Counted from the first letter of the stretch, positions 36,936 to 47,962 are shown. The stretch is DNA of 64,000 nucleotides from Achromobacter pestifer (GCF_902859625.1 NZ_CADIJX010000004.1:186001-250000); one strand, 5' to 3'. Made by a program: numbers and translations. The notes: generated by a model not told the origin, from the letters alone.

Positions 36936-37988
36936 CTAGCCTTGCACCAGGGCGGACTGACCGATACGGGCCGTGCGCACCACGTTGAACAGGTTCTTGG
37001 GGTCCTGCAATTGCGGCGCCACTTCAATGCGGGTGCCGATGCCATGCAAGGCCGCGCTATCGCGCAACCAACGCAGGGCCGAGAAATCTTCCAGCGCAAA
37101 ACCGACCGAATCAAATATCGTCACGTCACGGGCGCTTTGGCGGCCGCCGCTTTGTCCCGTCAGGACACGCCACAATTCCGTCACCGGGAAATCAGCGGGC
37201 ATCTGCTGCAAATCACCTTCGATCCGGGTCTGCGGTTCGTATTCGACGAAGACCGGCCCCATGCGCAGCACGTCGCCATGCAGCTCCGTCTTGCCCGGGC
37301 AGTCGCCGCCCAGCGCATTGATGTGCATGCCCGCTTCGACCATGTCGGCGGTCAGAATGGTGGCGTAGGCCTTGTCGGCCGTCACGGTCGTGACGATATC
37401 CACGCCCTTGACGGCTTGGGCGGTGCCGTCGAAACGCACGATGCGCAGGGATGGCGCGACCGAGGCCAGGTTGCTTTCCAGCTTGCGCGTGGCGTCCGCG
37501 TCCACGTCATAGACATGCAACGTGTCGATGCCCAGGATGTAATGGAAGGCCAGCGCCTGGAATTCGGCTTGTGCGCCGTTGCCGATCAGCGCCATCGTGC
37601 GCGAATCCGGCCGGGCCAAGGCGCGGGCGGCCAAGGCGGAGGTCACGGCGGTGCGCAAGGCGGTGGTCAGGGTCAGTTCACTGATCAGCAGCGGTTCGCC
37701 CGTGCTGACTTGCGCCAGGGCGCCAAAGGCCATCACGGTGGACAGGCCGGCCTGCGGATTGTCGGGGTGGCCGTTCACGAACTTGAAGCTGTAGAGCTCG
37801 TTGTCGGCGGTGGGCATCAGTTCGATGACGCCGGTGGCGGAATGGCTGGCTACACGTGCGCATTTATCGAATTCCTGCCATCGCAGAAAGTCCGCCAGCA
37901 CATAGTCCAGCAGGTCGGTGAAGACCTTGCGCGGGCCTTGCAAGGCCACGATATTGGCTACGTCCGAAGTCGTCAGCAGTGTCGTCAT
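36936..37988 (-). CDS. Ornithine cyclodeaminase
   Basis: The 350-residue protein resembles NAD-dependent bacterial ornithine cyclodeaminase (ornithine to proline and ammonia). Landmarks are YSFKFVNGHPDNP, TALRTAVTSALAARALARPDS, TMALIGNGAQAEFQALAFHY (NAD-binding), MHINALGGDCPGKTEL and FVEYEPQTRIEGDLQQM. The length matches the long OCD subfamily rather than mu-crystallins. It is divergent from an Lrp/AsnC regulator and followed by a terminator, so it is monocistronic. Confidence 0.93.
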   Translation of the reverse strand: MTTLLTTSDVANIVALQGPRKVFTDLLDYVLADFLRWQEFDKCARVASHSATGVIELMPTADNELYSFKFVNGHPDNPQAGLSTVMAFGALAQVSTGEPLLISELTLTTALRTAVTSALAARALARPDSRTMALIGNGAQAEFQALAFHYILGIDTLHVYDVDADATRKLESNLASVAPSLRIVRFDGTAQAVKGVDIVTTVTADKAYATILTADMVEAGMHINALGGDCPGKTELHGDVLRMGPVFVEYEPQTRIEGDLQQMPADFPVTELWRVLTGQSGGRQSARDVTIFDSVGFALEDFSALRWLRDSAALHGIGTRIEVAPQLQDPKNLFNVVRTARIGQSALVQG

Positions 37989-38016
37989 ATTTTTCTCCCC
38001 AAGTTATGGAAAGGAA

Positions 38017-38094
38017 ATTCTGGCGGACGGCCAAACCAATTCATAGTGACAACATTCCACACGAAACGCTAAGATTCTGGCAATTCGACAGCCA
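38017..38094. promoter_or_regulatory. Duplicated ATTCTGGC...GCCA elements in the ocd/Lrp divergent region
   Basis: ATTCTGGC-N5-GCCA (38017-38033) and ATTCTGGC-N9-GCCA (38074-38094) recur 57 bases apart between the cyclodeaminase and the Lrp-type gene. Each is a TGGC/GCCA half-site pair. Multiple phased sites are usual for Lrp/AsnC proteins, so these are candidate binding sites of the adjacent regulator. Confidence 0.5.
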
Positions 38095-38112
38095 AAAATA
38101 GCATTTTTCACA

Positions 38113-38538
38113 ATGGATACGCTGGATCAAAGCCTATTGGGCCTGTTGCGCGCCAATGCCCGCCTCTCGGTGGCGACGTTGGCGAAGAAGCTGGACGTCT
38201 CGCGCGGCACCATCGACAACCGCATCCGAAAACTGGAAGAGCGGGGCATCATCGTTGGCTATACCGTGCGGCTGCGCCCCGAGGCGGAAACCGAAGACAT
38301 CGTGGCCTGGATGAGCATCGCCGTCGAAGGCCACGAAACCCGCAAGATCGTGAACCTGTTGATGGGCGAACCCAGCGTGGCCGGCCTGCATGACACCAAT
38401 GGCCGCTGGGACTTGCTGGCGGAATTGCGCGTTCCCACCATCGACCAGTTATCCGAAGTGCTGGACCGGCTGCGCACGCTCAAGGGCATTTCGGCCACCG
38501 AAACCAGTATTCACCTGAAGACGTTCAAGGCGTTCTAA
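38113..38538 (+). CDS. Lrp/AsnC-family regulator of ornithine cyclodeaminase
   Basis: The 141-residue protein has an N-terminal AsnC helix-turn-helix (LDQSLLGLLRANARLSVATL, VSRGTIDNRIRKLEERGII) and a RAM effector-binding domain (from about residue 60). It is divergent from the ornithine cyclodeaminase gene by 124 bases, as for other amino-acid-responsive Lrp/ocd pairs; ornithine or arginine may be the effector. Repeated ATTCTGGC elements lie in the intergenic region. A role in the hydantoin genes 290 bases downstream is possible. Confidence 0.92.
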   Translation: MDTLDQSLLGLLRANARLSVATLAKKLDVSRGTIDNRIRKLEERGIIVGYTVRLRPEAETEDIVAWMSIAVEGHETRKIVNLLMGEPSVAGLHDTNGRWDLLAELRVPTIDQLSEVLDRLRTLKGISATETSIHLKTFKAF

Positions 38539-38827
38539 GGCGGCACGCACACCGGCCGGCCACGCGAAAGCGCGGGGAAACCCGATATAAAACTTTGCAC
38601 AGCGTCCATGATCCAGCGTTATGCGTGGGGTCTTGGTAGCGTCGCCACGGCCGGTAAATCGTCAATCCAATCAGTGTCTTAGCGGCTCATCGCGCACATG
38701 CGGCGGCCTGCCGCGCCGAGCCGCCGTGCGGTATCGGAATTCCGCACGCGCATGCATGCTTGCATCTTCAGCCGTTGCCTGCCCCCTGGCGCGCACACGG
38801 CATGCAACCCTTGCGTCCAGACACTCC

Positions 38828-40297
38828 ATGACCGATTTCGATCTGACTCTGCACAACGGCCGCATCGTCACGGCGGATGCCGATTTCATTGGCGATATCG
38901 GCATTGCCAACGGCGTCATCACCGCCATTTCGGCGAAGCTGCCCGCCGGCAAGCGCGCCATCGACGCCGCCGGACGGCTGGTCATGCCCGGTGGCATCGA
39001 CAGCCACTGCCACGTCGAGCAGCTATCCAGCATGGGCGTGCTTTGCGCCGACGACTGGTACAGCGCATCCGTGTCCGCGGCCCACGGTGGCAACACCACG
39101 ATCGTGCCCTTCGCGGCCCAGCATCGCGGCCAATCGCTACGCCAGGTCGCCGAGGAATACGCAGCGTCGGCCGCGGCAAAGTCGGTGATCGATTTCAGCT
39201 ACCACCTGATCATTTCCGACCCCACGCCACAGACGCTTAACCATGATCTACCCGAGCTGATCCGCGCCGGCATCACGTCGTTCAAGGTCTTCATGACCTA
39301 TGACAAGCTGAAGCTGGACGACAAACAATTGCTGGACGTGTTCGCCATTGCCGCGCGCGAAGGCGCGCTGCCGATGGTGCACGCCGAGAACAACGACGTG
39401 ATCAGCTGGATTGCGCGCCACCTGCTCGCCGCGGGCCACACGGCCCCGAAGTATCACGCGGTCAGCCACGACCCGATCGCCGAAAACGAAGCCACGCAAC
39501 GCGCCATCAGCCTGGCTTCGGTGCTGGAAGTGCCGGTGCTGATTGTGCATGTGTCCACCCAAGGCGGGGCACAGGCGATCCACGCCGCGCAGACGCTGGG
39601 CGCACCCGTCTATGGCGAGACCTGCCCGCACTATTTGCTGCTGACTGCCGAAGACATCGACATCCCCGGCGTCGAAGGCGCCAAGTTCTGCTGTAGCCCA
39701 CCGCCGCGTGATCCTGTGTCGCAACAGGCCCTATGGCAAAGCCTGGACAGCGGCACGCTAGCGCTGCTGTCATCCGACCACGCACCGTACCGCTATGACG
39801 AATCCGGCAAGCTGCCCGAGGGCGAGGCCACCACGTTCAAACAGATCGCCAATGGCCTGCCGGGCCTGGAAGTACGCATGCCACTGCTGTTCTCCGAAGG
39901 GGTGCGCAGCGGCCGCCTGACCTTGCAGCAATTCGTGGCGCTGACGTCCACCAACCATGCGCGCATGTACGGCCTGTATCCGAAGAAAGGCACGATTTCC
40001 GTGGGTGCCGATGCCGACATTGCCATCTGGGACCCCGAACACACCTTGACGCTGACCGCGGCCGGCCTGCACGACGCCGTCGGCTACACCCCTTATGAAG
40101 GCCGCGAGGTCACGGGCTGGCCCACCACAGTCATCAGCCGCGGCGAGGTCATCGTCGACAACCGCGCGCTGCATGCCGAACGCGGCCGCGGCCGGTTCAT
40201 TGCGCGCGGCCTGCCGGCACCGTTACAGAAAACCCGCGAGATCTCGCCCCGCGCCGCCCTGCTGCGCAAGATTTTCCCGAATGTCATCGAGCCGTGA
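38828..40297 (+). CDS. Hydantoinase/dihydropyrimidinase (cyclic amidohydrolase)
   Basis: The 489-residue metal-dependent cyclic amidohydrolase opens hydantoin or dihydropyrimidine rings. Metal ligands are visible: His60-x-His62 in GGIDSHCHVEQ, carbamylated Lys153 (SFKVFMTYDK), His185 (MVHAENN), His241 (VHVSTQGG) and Asp317 (SSDHAPY). The frame extends to 38621 but the domain starts at the ATG 38828. It is 55 bases upstream of a D-carbamoylase gene on the same strand, so 5-monosubstituted hydantoins giving D-amino acids are the likely substrates. Confidence 0.92.
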   Translation: MTDFDLTLHNGRIVTADADFIGDIGIANGVITAISAKLPAGKRAIDAAGRLVMPGGIDSHCHVEQLSSMGVLCADDWYSASVSAAHGGNTTIVPFAAQHRGQSLRQVAEEYAASAAAKSVIDFSYHLIISDPTPQTLNHDLPELIRAGITSFKVFMTYDKLKLDDKQLLDVFAIAAREGALPMVHAENNDVISWIARHLLAAGHTAPKYHAVSHDPIAENEATQRAISLASVLEVPVLIVHVSTQGGAQAIHAAQTLGAPVYGETCPHYLLLTAEDIDIPGVEGAKFCCSPPPRDPVSQQALWQSLDSGTLALLSSDHAPYRYDESGKLPEGEATTFKQIANGLPGLEVRMPLLFSEGVRSGRLTLQQFVALTSTNHARMYGLYPKKGTISVGADADIAIWDPEHTLTLTAAGLHDAVGYTPYEGREVTGWPTTVISRGEVIVDNRALHAERGRGRFIARGLPAPLQKTREISPRAALLRKIFPNVIEP

Positions 40298-40352
40298 TCC
40301 ACGGCACAACGCACTTCGTCCATTGCGATAAGAACACCTGGAGATTGATATC

Positions 40353-41312
40353 GTGAGCAACGCAACCCCCTCCCGCAAAATGGGCCTGGCGGTCGCCCAG
40401 ATGGGCGCCGTGAATCTTGCCGACACCCGCGCGGTCGTCGTGCGCCGCCTGGTCGAGATGATGCGCGAGGCCGCGGCCCGCAAGGCGGAATTCGTCGTAT
40501 TTCCGGAACTGGCCCTGACGACCTTCTTTCCCCGTTATTGGATGGAAGACGCAGAAGCCGTGGACCGATATTTTGAAAAGACGATGCCCAATGCAGACGT
40601 GCAGCCACTGTTCGACACTGCGCGTGAGCTGAGTATCGGCTTCTATCTCGGCTATGCCGAATTGACGCCCGAAGGCCGTCAATTCAACACCGCCATTCTT
40701 GTGGACCGCAACGCCAAGATCATCGGCAAATACCGCAAGATCCACTTGCCGGGCCATTCCGATCACAAAGTCGACGCGCCATTCCAGCATCTGGAAAAGA
40801 AGTTCTTTGAAGTCGGCGATCTGGGCTTCGGCGTATGGGAGACCAACGACGTGAAAATCGGCATGTGCCTGTGCAATGACCGTCGCTGGCCCGAAACGTA
40901 TCGCGTGATGTCACTGCAAAGCGCCGAGCTGATCGTGTTGGGCTACAACACGCCGTCTTTGAATATCCACTGGGACGAGCCGGCCCACTGGCGCACCACC
41001 ACGCACGAGATCGTGTTGCAGGCCAGTGCCTACCAGAACGCCGTGTGGGTCGGCGCTGCCGCCAAGTGCGGCCACGAAGACGGCCATCACATGATCGGCA
41101 GTTCGATGATCGTCGCGCCTTCCGGAGAAATCGTGGCGCGTTCCAGCGGCGAGGAAGATGAAGTCATCACGGCGCGCATCGACCTGAGCATGGGCCAGAC
41201 CTTCCGTGATCACGTCTTCAACTTCGCCAAGCACCGCAGCCCGCACCACTACAAGCTGATCACCGAACGCACCGGAGCGGGCGAACCGCTGCCCGTGCCG
41301 GAAGTGGTTTAG
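40353..41312 (+). CDS. N-carbamoyl-D-amino-acid amidohydrolase (D-carbamoylase)
   Basis: This 319-residue nitrilase-superfamily enzyme closely resembles Agrobacterium D-carbamoylase, which hydrolyses N-carbamoyl-D-amino acids to D-amino acid, CO2 and ammonia. The triad is Glu52 (FPELALTTFFPR), Lys129 (KYRKIHLPGH) and Cys174 (CLCNDRRWPE). The GTG start at 40353 has GGAG nine bases upstream. It is directly downstream of the hydantoinase, giving a two-step pathway. The stop codon overlaps that of the convergent LysR gene (41309-41312). Confidence 0.95.
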   Translation: MSNATPSRKMGLAVAQMGAVNLADTRAVVVRRLVEMMREAAARKAEFVVFPELALTTFFPRYWMEDAEAVDRYFEKTMPNADVQPLFDTARELSIGFYLGYAELTPEGRQFNTAILVDRNAKIIGKYRKIHLPGHSDHKVDAPFQHLEKKFFEVGDLGFGVWETNDVKIGMCLCNDRRWPETYRVMSLQSAELIVLGYNTPSLNIHWDEPAHWRTTTHEIVLQASAYQNAVWVGAAAKCGHEDGHHMIGSSMIVAPSGEIVARSSGEEDEVITARIDLSMGQTFRDHVFNFAKHRSPHHYKLITERTGAGEPLPVPEVV

Positions 41313-42265
41313 GCACGGTTGATGATTGCCTGCGTCATCGCAGGCAATTCATTCTTGACGATCTGGGAAAACTGAGCCAAAAAAGCCTTGGCAATAGATG
41401 GCGGAGGTTCGATCCGGGAATGGGACACGTGCACCGCGAGCGCAATCGTTGGCTGGATACGACGCACCACGATGCCGTGCATCAACGAATCCGTGAGGCC
41501 GTAAGAGTCCACCAGGGCCACGCCGACGCCCTGGCGCACGAACGAGCACGCCGTCTGGGACGACCGCACCTCGATCGCCGGGGTCAGCACCTGGCCGAGC
41601 GAATCCAGATAGTTGAACAACGTCTCGCCCAGCGGCGTATCCGGGCCATAGCCCACCAGCATCTCGCCTTTGAGCATCGACGGTTCAATGACGCTTTCGC
41701 GCGCCAGCCGATGATTGGCGGGCAGCACACAGACGATCTCACCTTGCGAGAGCTCGTTGGTGATGAGGTTGGGGTGTTCGGGTTTGAAGGTGGAAATCGC
41801 GATATCCGCGTGTCCCAGCAGCAGCTGGGGCAACAGCGCGTCCATGCCCAGCGGACGGTAGCGGATGCGCACACCAGGATTGCGGGCGCAGAACTTTGCC
41901 GTGGCAGCCGGAATCAGCCATTCGCCGAAACTGGGGCTGGACACCACGCTGACCAGGCCGCCGCCGTGGCCCGCCAGGCCGGAGGCCATATCGTTCAGCC
42001 GGTTGACACCCGCCTGAATGGATTCCACTTCCTGAAAAAGCTTGCGCGCTTCCTTGGTGGGATGCAGACGGCCCTTGAACCGTTCAAACAGCGCATAGCC
42101 CAGACGCAGCTCTATCGACGCCAGCACGCGGCTGATGGCCGGCTGCGTCACGTGCAACAACCGCCCAGCCGCGCTGAGCGAGCCCGTGATCATGATGGCG
42201 TGAAACACCTCGATCTGCCGCAGATTCAGCGGTCCAGACCGGACCTTCCCGGGTAATTCCGACAT
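41309..42265 (-). CDS. LysR-family regulator
   Basis: The 318-residue LysR protein has the DNA-binding start LNLRQIEVFHAIMITGSLSA and VTQPAISRVLASIELRL. The effector domain begins at about residue 100. The ATG at 42265 with GGAAAG upstream is preferred over the long frame to 42349. It is convergent with the D-carbamoylase gene and divergent from the racemase gene (78 bases), so it is the probable regulator of the hydantoin genes or the racemase. Confidence 0.9.
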   Translation of the reverse strand: MSELPGKVRSGPLNLRQIEVFHAIMITGSLSAAGRLLHVTQPAISRVLASIELRLGYALFERFKGRLHPTKEARKLFQEVESIQAGVNRLNDMASGLAGHGGGLVSVVSSPSFGEWLIPAATAKFCARNPGVRIRYRPLGMDALLPQLLLGHADIAISTFKPEHPNLITNELSQGEIVCVLPANHRLARESVIEPSMLKGEMLVGYGPDTPLGETLFNYLDSLGQVLTPAIEVRSSQTACSFVRQGVGVALVDSYGLTDSLMHGIVVRRIQPTIALAVHVSHSRIEPPPSIAKAFLAQFSQIVKNELPAMTQAIINRA

Positions 42266-42342
42266 GCTGCTTTCTTTCCTCTTGACCTGAGCGATACGCG
42301 CACAGCGCCTGTCCGCCTCTTTTGCAGGGATTCTACTCAATC

Positions 42343-43002
42343 GTGCCAATCGCCCGTATCACCCTCGTAAACCCGAACTCCCTGACTCCTGTCACGGAGG
42401 CAGTCGCCCGCGCCGTCGCGCCGTTCGACCATCTGCCGCTGGCGTTCCGCTGCCTGACGTCCACGGACGGCCCCGCTGGCATCCAGACCCAGGCTGAAGC
42501 CGACGCCAGCATCGCGCCCATGGCGCGACTTTTCCTTCAGGAAGCGGACACAACCGACGCCTTCGTGGTGGCCTGCTTCAGCGACCCTGGCCTGCACGGA
42601 CTGCGCGACCTGGTGCGGGTACCCGTGCTGGGGATAGGCGAATGCTCGGTGCTGACCGCGATGAGCATGGCCACGCGCATCGGCGTGATCGCCATCGCGG
42701 GTGCCGCCATTCCCCGCCACTTGCGCTACTTCCGCGCGATGGGGGTGGCCGACCGCATCTGCGGCGAGCTAGCGTTGGACATGAAAGTCAGCGATCTGGC
42801 CGACGCCGAATTGGCATTCCAGCGCATGACGACGGTGGGCAAGACCCTGCGCGACGTGCATGGCGCCGACGTGCTGATCATGGGTTGCGCGGGCATGGCC
42901 GACCTGCGCGATCGGCTGGAAGACGCTTGCGGCCTGCCCGTGGTGGAGCCCACCCAGGCCGCCGTCGCGATGGCGGCGGGCCGGCTGCTACGCCGGCCCT
43001 GA
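42343..43002 (+). CDS. Aspartate/glutamate/hydantoin racemase family protein
   Basis: The 219-residue protein resembles hydantoin racemase (HyuE) and Asp/Glu racemase family members. It starts with PIARITLVNPNSLTPVTEAV and has two potential catalytic cysteines in the segments VACFSDPGL and MGCAGMAD. It would racemise 5-substituted hydantoins, letting the D-specific hydantoinase use both enantiomers. Start GTG 42343 is preferred to TTG 42322; AGGGA lies 13 bases upstream, a weak spacing. It is seven bases from a convergent ABC ATPase gene. Confidence 0.87.
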   Translation: MPIARITLVNPNSLTPVTEAVARAVAPFDHLPLAFRCLTSTDGPAGIQTQAEADASIAPMARLFLQEADTTDAFVVACFSDPGLHGLRDLVRVPVLGIGECSVLTAMSMATRIGVIAIAGAAIPRHLRYFRAMGVADRICGELALDMKVSDLADAELAFQRMTTVGKTLRDVHGADVLIMGCAGMADLRDRLEDACGLPVVEPTQAAVAMAAGRLLRRP

Positions 43003-43009
43003 CGAAGCA

Positions 43010-44770
43010 CTATGCCGCCTGCTGCACGTAGTGGCCGGCGGCCACTTGCACCAGCTGCGCCACCTGCGGGTTGTCGCCCACCTTGCGAATGGGGCTGGGG
43101 ATATCGCGCGCGGCGCGCACGGTGCGTTGATGCCGGCGTGCCGGATCCGGAATCGGCACCGCCGACAGCAGCCGTTGCGTGTACGGGTGGCGCGGACGGT
43201 GCAGCACTTCCTGCGTGGGTCCGATCTCGACGATCTGCCCCATGTACATCACGGCCACGCGATGGCTGACCTTTTCCACCACGGCCATGTCGTGCGAAAT
43301 GAAAAGGTACGACAGCCCCATCTCGGCTTGCAGTTCTTTCATCAGTTCGATCACACGGGCCTGCACCGACACATCCAGCGCCGACACCGGCTCATCCGCC
43401 ACGATGATCTTCGGATTCACCGACAGCGCGCGTGCAATGCAAAGGCGCTGGCGCTGGCCGCCGGAGAACTGGTGAGCGTACCGATCCAGGAACTCGCGCG
43501 GCAGGTTGACACGTTCCAACAACTGCGCAGCTCGCTCTCGGCGCTGTTCGCGCGTGTGGCCCCCATGCACTTTCAGCGGCTCGCTGACCAGGTCCCACGC
43601 ATGCAGCCGCGGATTCAAAGACGCATACGGGTCCTGGAAGATCATTTGGATATGGCGGCGCATGTCGCGCATCTTGTCGGGCGACATATGCGTGACATCC
43701 TGGCCCACCAGGCGGATGGCGCCTTCAGTGGGCTGCACCAGTTTCATCAAGAGACGTCCCGTGGTCGACTTTCCCGACCCGGATTCACCCACCAGCGCCA
43801 GCGTTTCGCCGGCGCGCAGATTGAACGACACGCCTTCCACCGCGTGCACATTCGCCACCACTTTGCCGAAGGCGCCCGCCTTGACGGGAAAGCGCTTGGC
43901 CAGTCCGGTCACTTCCAGCACGTTGGGCCGGTCCTGCACGGCGGCCTCGTCGGGCGAGCCATCCCCCAGCTTGGGCACGGCGGCCAATAGGTCGCGAGTG
44001 TAGGGCTGCCCCGGCGCGTCGAACAGCGCGACCGTGGCGTTTTCCTCGACCTTGTCGCCATGGCGCATCACGACCACTCGATCAGCGATCTCGGCCACCA
44101 CGCCCATGTCGTGCGTGATGAACAGCACAGCCATGCCTACTTCGCGCTGCAAGTCGCGGATCAAGTCGATGATCTCGGCCTGCACGGTCACATCCAACGC
44201 GGTCGTCGGTTCATCGGCAATCAACAACTGCGGCCGGCAGGCCAGCGCCATCGCGATCATCACGCGCTGACGCATGCCGCCGGACAGGTCACCGGGATAT
44301 TGCGTCATGCGGCGGTGGGGCTCTGACATCTTCACCGCCACCAGCATCGCTTCGGCCTTCGCCCAGGCTTGCTCGCGCGAGATATCCTGATGCAGCAGAT
44401 AGACTTCTGCCAATTGGTCGCCCACGGTCATCACTGGATTCAGCGAAGTCATGGGCTCCTGGAAGATCATCGAGATCTCGTTGCCACGGATGCGCCGCAG
44501 CGCCGATTCCTCCAGCCCGAACAGATCCACCTCCCGACCGTCGCGCGGCACAAAGCGGGCCACACCCGAGGCGATGCGACCGCCGGCGCGTTCGATCAGG
44601 CGCAGAATCGACAGCGCCGTCACCGATTTTCCGGAACCGGATTCACCCACTAGCGCCACCGTTTCACCGCGGCCGATGGTGAAGTCCAACGACTTCACGG
44701 CGCGGTACGGCTTGGCGCGCGCGCCGAACTCCACGCTCAGGCCTTCAACCGCCAGTAGTGTCTCGCTCAT
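43010..44770 (-). CDS. Dual-ATPase peptide ABC transporter protein (DppD-DppF fusion type)
   Basis: The 586-residue chain has two ABC ATPase domains. The first shows [15 protein letters not shown] and ADEPTTALD. The second shows [16 protein letters not shown] and ADEPVSALD. Each is followed by the oligopeptide C-terminal extension ([24 protein letters not shown]). It completes the importer formed by the three genes upstream on the same strand. ATG 44770 has GGAGAG five or more bases upstream, 13 bases after the amidohydrolase stop. The 634-residue frame extends into the upstream gene and is not used. Confidence 0.94.
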   Translation of the reverse strand: MSETLLAVEGLSVEFGARAKPYRAVKSLDFTIGRGETVALVGESGSGKSVTALSILRLIERAGGRIASGVARFVPRDGREVDLFGLEESALRRIRGNEISMIFQEPMTSLNPVMTVGDQLAEVYLLHQDISREQAWAKAEAMLVAVKMSEPHRRMTQYPGDLSGGMRQRVMIAMALACRPQLLIADEPTTALDVTVQAEIIDLIRDLQREVGMAVLFITHDMGVVAEIADRVVVMRHGDKVEENATVALFDAPGQPYTRDLLAAVPKLGDGSPDEAAVQDRPNVLEVTGLAKRFPVKAGAFGKVVANVHAVEGVSFNLRAGETLALVGESGSGKSTTGRLLMKLVQPTEGAIRLVGQDVTHMSPDKMRDMRRHIQMIFQDPYASLNPRLHAWDLVSEPLKVHGGHTREQRRERAAQLLERVNLPREFLDRYAHQFSGGQRQRLCIARALSVNPKIIVADEPVSALDVSVQARVIELMKELQAEMGLSYLFISHDMAVVEKVSHRVAVMYMGQIVEIGPTQEVLHRPRHPYTQRLLSAVPIPDPARRHQRTVRAARDIPSPIRKVGDNPQVAQLVQVAAGHYVQQAA

Positions 44771-44783
44771 CAAGAACTCTCCG

Positions 44784-46238
44784 TTACGCGCGGCTGGGGA
44801 ACACACGCGGCGACATGGCGTCGATGGCGCGGCCGGCATAGTCGCGCTGCGCCACCGTTGCGATCGTTTGCGCCTGGGCGCGTTCCACTTCCTGCATGGC
44901 ACGTTCGATATCAATGGTCAGCAACTGGCCGTCCTTCACGACCGCTTCGCCGTCGACATAGACGTCGCGGATGGCACGGTCGCCGGCGGAATAGATCAGA
45001 CTGCGAAGCGGCTCGCGGCCGGGGCGCATGAAAGGATGCGACAGGTTCACCAGCGAGAAGTCGGCTTTGCCACCCACCTTGATGCGACCGATATCGTCGC
45101 GCCCCAGCATCTTGGCGCCGTTCACCGTCGCGGCATTGAACACTTCCTCGGTAGAGGCAGCGCGGAAGTGGCCGGCCTGAAGGCGAGCCACATAGCAGGC
45201 AAGGCGCATCTCATCGAGCATGTTGTGCGGGAAGGTATCGGTGCCAATGCCCACGTTGATGCCCGCGCGCAGGTACCGGCCCAGGAAGCTCATGGCGATG
45301 CCCCGGCGCACGAACACGGTGGGACAGTGCGCCACATGCGCGCCCGAGCGTTGCAGCAAGCCGAAGTCGTCGGCATGCGGCCAGTACAGCGTGCGATGAT
45401 CGTTCAGGAAAATTCCATGGCCGATGATCAGATCACGGTCCAGCAAGCCTTGATCGTCCAACCATTCGATGGGCGTGCGGCCGTGGCGGCGCGTCATCTC
45501 CGAGAATTCCACCACGCTTTGCGCGGCATGGATCTGCATGGGAATGCCCAGGCGGCGCGCGGCCGCCTGGGCTTCCTTCAGCAAAGCCGGCGTGCAGGTG
45601 TCCACCTGCGACGGGCACAGCATGGCCGACAAGCGGCCGCTGGGGTGATTGATGGCGCTGTCTGCCACGTCCAGCGCGGCTTCAAGCGATTTGGCGGCGC
45701 CGGCCTCGTCCCAGGTGTATTCCACCGAATGGCCGTCGGTCGTGCGCCAGGCGGCAGAACGGAACATGGGCCCCAGCACGCCCCGGATGCCCGTGCCGGC
45801 CACCACATCGGCCCAGCCTGGACGCGGCAGCGACATGTCCACGAACGTGGTCACACCCGACAGCAGCATCTCGGACACGGCCACCTGGTTGGAGTATTGC
45901 GCGGTTTCAATGCCCATGCGGAACACGGGCATGTATTCATACAACGAGCTTTGGCCCAGCTTGTCGCTGCCCAGTTCTTCCAACAGGCCGCGGTTGCCCG
46001 GTTCGGAAGACGGATGCGTATGAACGTTGACCAGGCCCGGCATCGCCATCAGGCCGTTGCCCGGCACGACGCTATCCGCCGGCCCCGTGTAGCCCGTGCC
46101 GGCGTGGATGACGGTATTGCCGCGCATCACGAGGTCGGCGTTTTCGATATAGACGTGCGAACCCAGTTCCTCGTCCCACCCAACCAGTGTGGACAGGTTC
46201 TTGAAATGGGTGATGCGGGCTTGTTGGGTGTCACTCAC
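44784..46238 (-). CDS. Amidohydrolase (AtzA/TrzA/SsnA type)
   Basis: This 484-residue metal hydrolase of the amidohydrolase superfamily has the zinc ligands in [12 protein letters not shown] (HxH), IQIHAAQS, GHGIFL and [10 protein letters not shown]. It belongs to the TrzA/AtzA/SsnA-like group that deaminates or hydrolyses ring and chlorinated compounds. It sits between a peptide-binding protein and the ATPase gene in an import operon, so it may hydrolyse the imported cyclic or aromatic compound. Start GTG 46238 follows AGAGAG; an ATG at 46259 is also possible. Substrate is unknown. Confidence 0.88.
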   Translation of the reverse strand: MSDTQQARITHFKNLSTLVGWDEELGSHVYIENADLVMRGNTVIHAGTGYTGPADSVVPGNGLMAMPGLVNVHTHPSSEPGNRGLLEELGSDKLGQSSLYEYMPVFRMGIETAQYSNQVAVSEMLLSGVTTFVDMSLPRPGWADVVAGTGIRGVLGPMFRSAAWRTTDGHSVEYTWDEAGAAKSLEAALDVADSAINHPSGRLSAMLCPSQVDTCTPALLKEAQAAARRLGIPMQIHAAQSVVEFSEMTRRHGRTPIEWLDDQGLLDRDLIIGHGIFLNDHRTLYWPHADDFGLLQRSGAHVAHCPTVFVRRGIAMSFLGRYLRAGINVGIGTDTFPHNMLDEMRLACYVARLQAGHFRAASTEEVFNAATVNGAKMLGRDDIGRIKVGGKADFSLVNLSHPFMRPGREPLRSLIYSAGDRAIRDVYVDGEAVVKDGQLLTIDIERAMQEVERAQAQTIATVAQRDYAGRAIDAMSPRVFPSRA

Positions 46239-46338
46239 GGGAGGCTCTCTGTGCGGCATAAGGATGAAAAGGCGGAAGGGGAAAGACGCGGAATTCCTGA
46301 AGCATCCATGCAGCCGAGGCGGCATGGATGCGCCCTGC

Positions 46339-47916
46339 TTACTTGAGCTCGATGTCCAGGCCCTTGTAGGCCGCAGCGCCGAAAATGCCATGCGCACGCA
46401 TCGGCTTCATGCGGGGGCCGCCCACCAGATACAGCGAGTCGTGGTACAGCGGAATCCACGCGGCGCCGTCCGAGATCTTGGTCAACGCCTTGGACAGGAT
46501 GGCGTCGCCTTCCTTCGCGTCCAGCGCTTCGCTGCCTTCAGCCAGCCACTTGTCGGTATCGGCGTCCTTCCAGTTCATGCGATTGGGCGTCGGAACGCTG
46601 TTGGACAGAAAGTAGCTGTTGAGCGCTTCGCCCGTGCTCATGTATCCGAAGCTCATGCTGAATTCGTCGAATTCCTGCGTGGCCAGCTTGCCCCAGGCGG
46701 AGGTCGAATCAAACAATTGCACGCGCAGGTCCACGCCGACTTTCTTCATGTCGCCCTGGACGGCTTCCATGATGTCCTTCCAGTAACCCGTGATGCCATA
46801 GTGCAGCAGCGACAGCTTCTGGCCATCCTTGTAGCGGTAGCCATCGGACTGCTTCTTCCAGCCGGCCTCGTCCAGCAGCTTGTTGGCCATGGCGGGGTCA
46901 TAGCGGAAGGCGTCGTTTGCGCCAGCGGGCGTCGAGGTCGCCAGCATGCCAGTGGCCGGCACGGCTTCGCCGAAGGTGATGGCTTCGGTCAGCGCCTTGC
47001 GGTTGATGGCCAGATTGATGGCGCGGCGCACGTTCACGTCGGTCAGCATGGGCTTGTCGATCTTGAAGCCCAGGAAGAACGTCCAGTAGAACGGGTCGGC
47101 CTTGCTGACGAACAGACGCTTGTCGGCCTTCAGGTCCTTGATGGCCCACTGCGGCAGGTAGCGCGACAAATCGGCCTGGCCGCTTTGCAGCGCGGTCAGC
47201 CGGGTGCTTTCCTCGGGCACGATCTTCCAGACGATCTTGTCGACCTTGGGCGTCGGATCCTTGTAGATCGTCGGGCCCCAGTTGTAGCCTGCGTGGCGCG
47301 TCAGCACCACTTCGTTGCGCGGCGACCAGCTTTGAAAGCAATACGGGCCGGTGCCGTCGAAGGCCTTCACGCCATAGTCCGGACCCAGCTCCTTGACCTG
47401 GTCGATGTTGATGACCGAGTGCATGTAGTGCGCCATCTGCTGAAGCAGCTCGTTGTAGGGCTTCTTCAGCTTGTAGACGACGGTGACGTCGTCGGGCGCG
47501 GTGATGCTGTCCACGGGACCAGCGCGCCAGCGCTCCAGGCCTTTGGTTTCTGGATTCAACCAACGCTCGTAGCTGGCCACCACATCCTTGGCCGTCATCT
47601 TCTTGCCGCTGCAGAACGTGACGTTGTCGCGCAGGGCGAACGTGTAGGTCAGGCCATCGGGCGACACGGTCCAGCTCTTGGCCAGCGCGGGCACCGGCGT
47701 CTTCATGTCGTAGTCCAGGCCCACCATCGTGTCGGCGGCCATGAACAGCACTTCCGCCGCGCCACGCGCGGTGGTACGGTGCGGGTCGTACTTGTCGGTG
47801 TCCAGTTCGCGCAGGATCAACACCGTCTTGTCGGATTGCGCGACGGCGTGCGTGGGCGCGGCCAGCAGGCAGGTCAGTGCCAAGGGCGCCGCGGCCAGGC
47901 CTTTGATGAGCTTCAT
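46339..47916 (-). CDS. Peptide-type ABC transporter substrate-binding protein (SBP_bac_5)
   Basis: The 525-residue exported protein starts with a signal peptide ([20 protein letters not shown], cleavage near HAVAQ) and has the DppA/OppA fold ([29 protein letters not shown]). It provides the extracytoplasmic receptor of the importer. It precedes the amidohydrolase gene by 100 bases and follows two permease genes, so cargo is probably the amidohydrolase substrate. The ATG at 47916 has GGGGA upstream. Confidence 0.93.
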   Translation of the reverse strand: MKLIKGLAAAPLALTCLLAAPTHAVAQSDKTVLILRELDTDKYDPHRTTARGAAEVLFMAADTMVGLDYDMKTPVPALAKSWTVSPDGLTYTFALRDNVTFCSGKKMTAKDVVASYERWLNPETKGLERWRAGPVDSITAPDDVTVVYKLKKPYNELLQQMAHYMHSVINIDQVKELGPDYGVKAFDGTGPYCFQSWSPRNEVVLTRHAGYNWGPTIYKDPTPKVDKIVWKIVPEESTRLTALQSGQADLSRYLPQWAIKDLKADKRLFVSKADPFYWTFFLGFKIDKPMLTDVNVRRAINLAINRKALTEAITFGEAVPATGMLATSTPAGANDAFRYDPAMANKLLDEAGWKKQSDGYRYKDGQKLSLLHYGITGYWKDIMEAVQGDMKKVGVDLRVQLFDSTSAWGKLATQEFDEFSMSFGYMSTGEALNSYFLSNSVPTPNRMNWKDADTDKWLAEGSEALDAKEGDAILSKALTKISDGAAWIPLYHDSLYLVGGPRMKPMRAHGIFGAAAYKGLDIELK

Positions 47917-47962
47917 GATGGTGGTTTCCCCGTTGTGGTGTGTTGTTTGGGTCACGCGCGAT

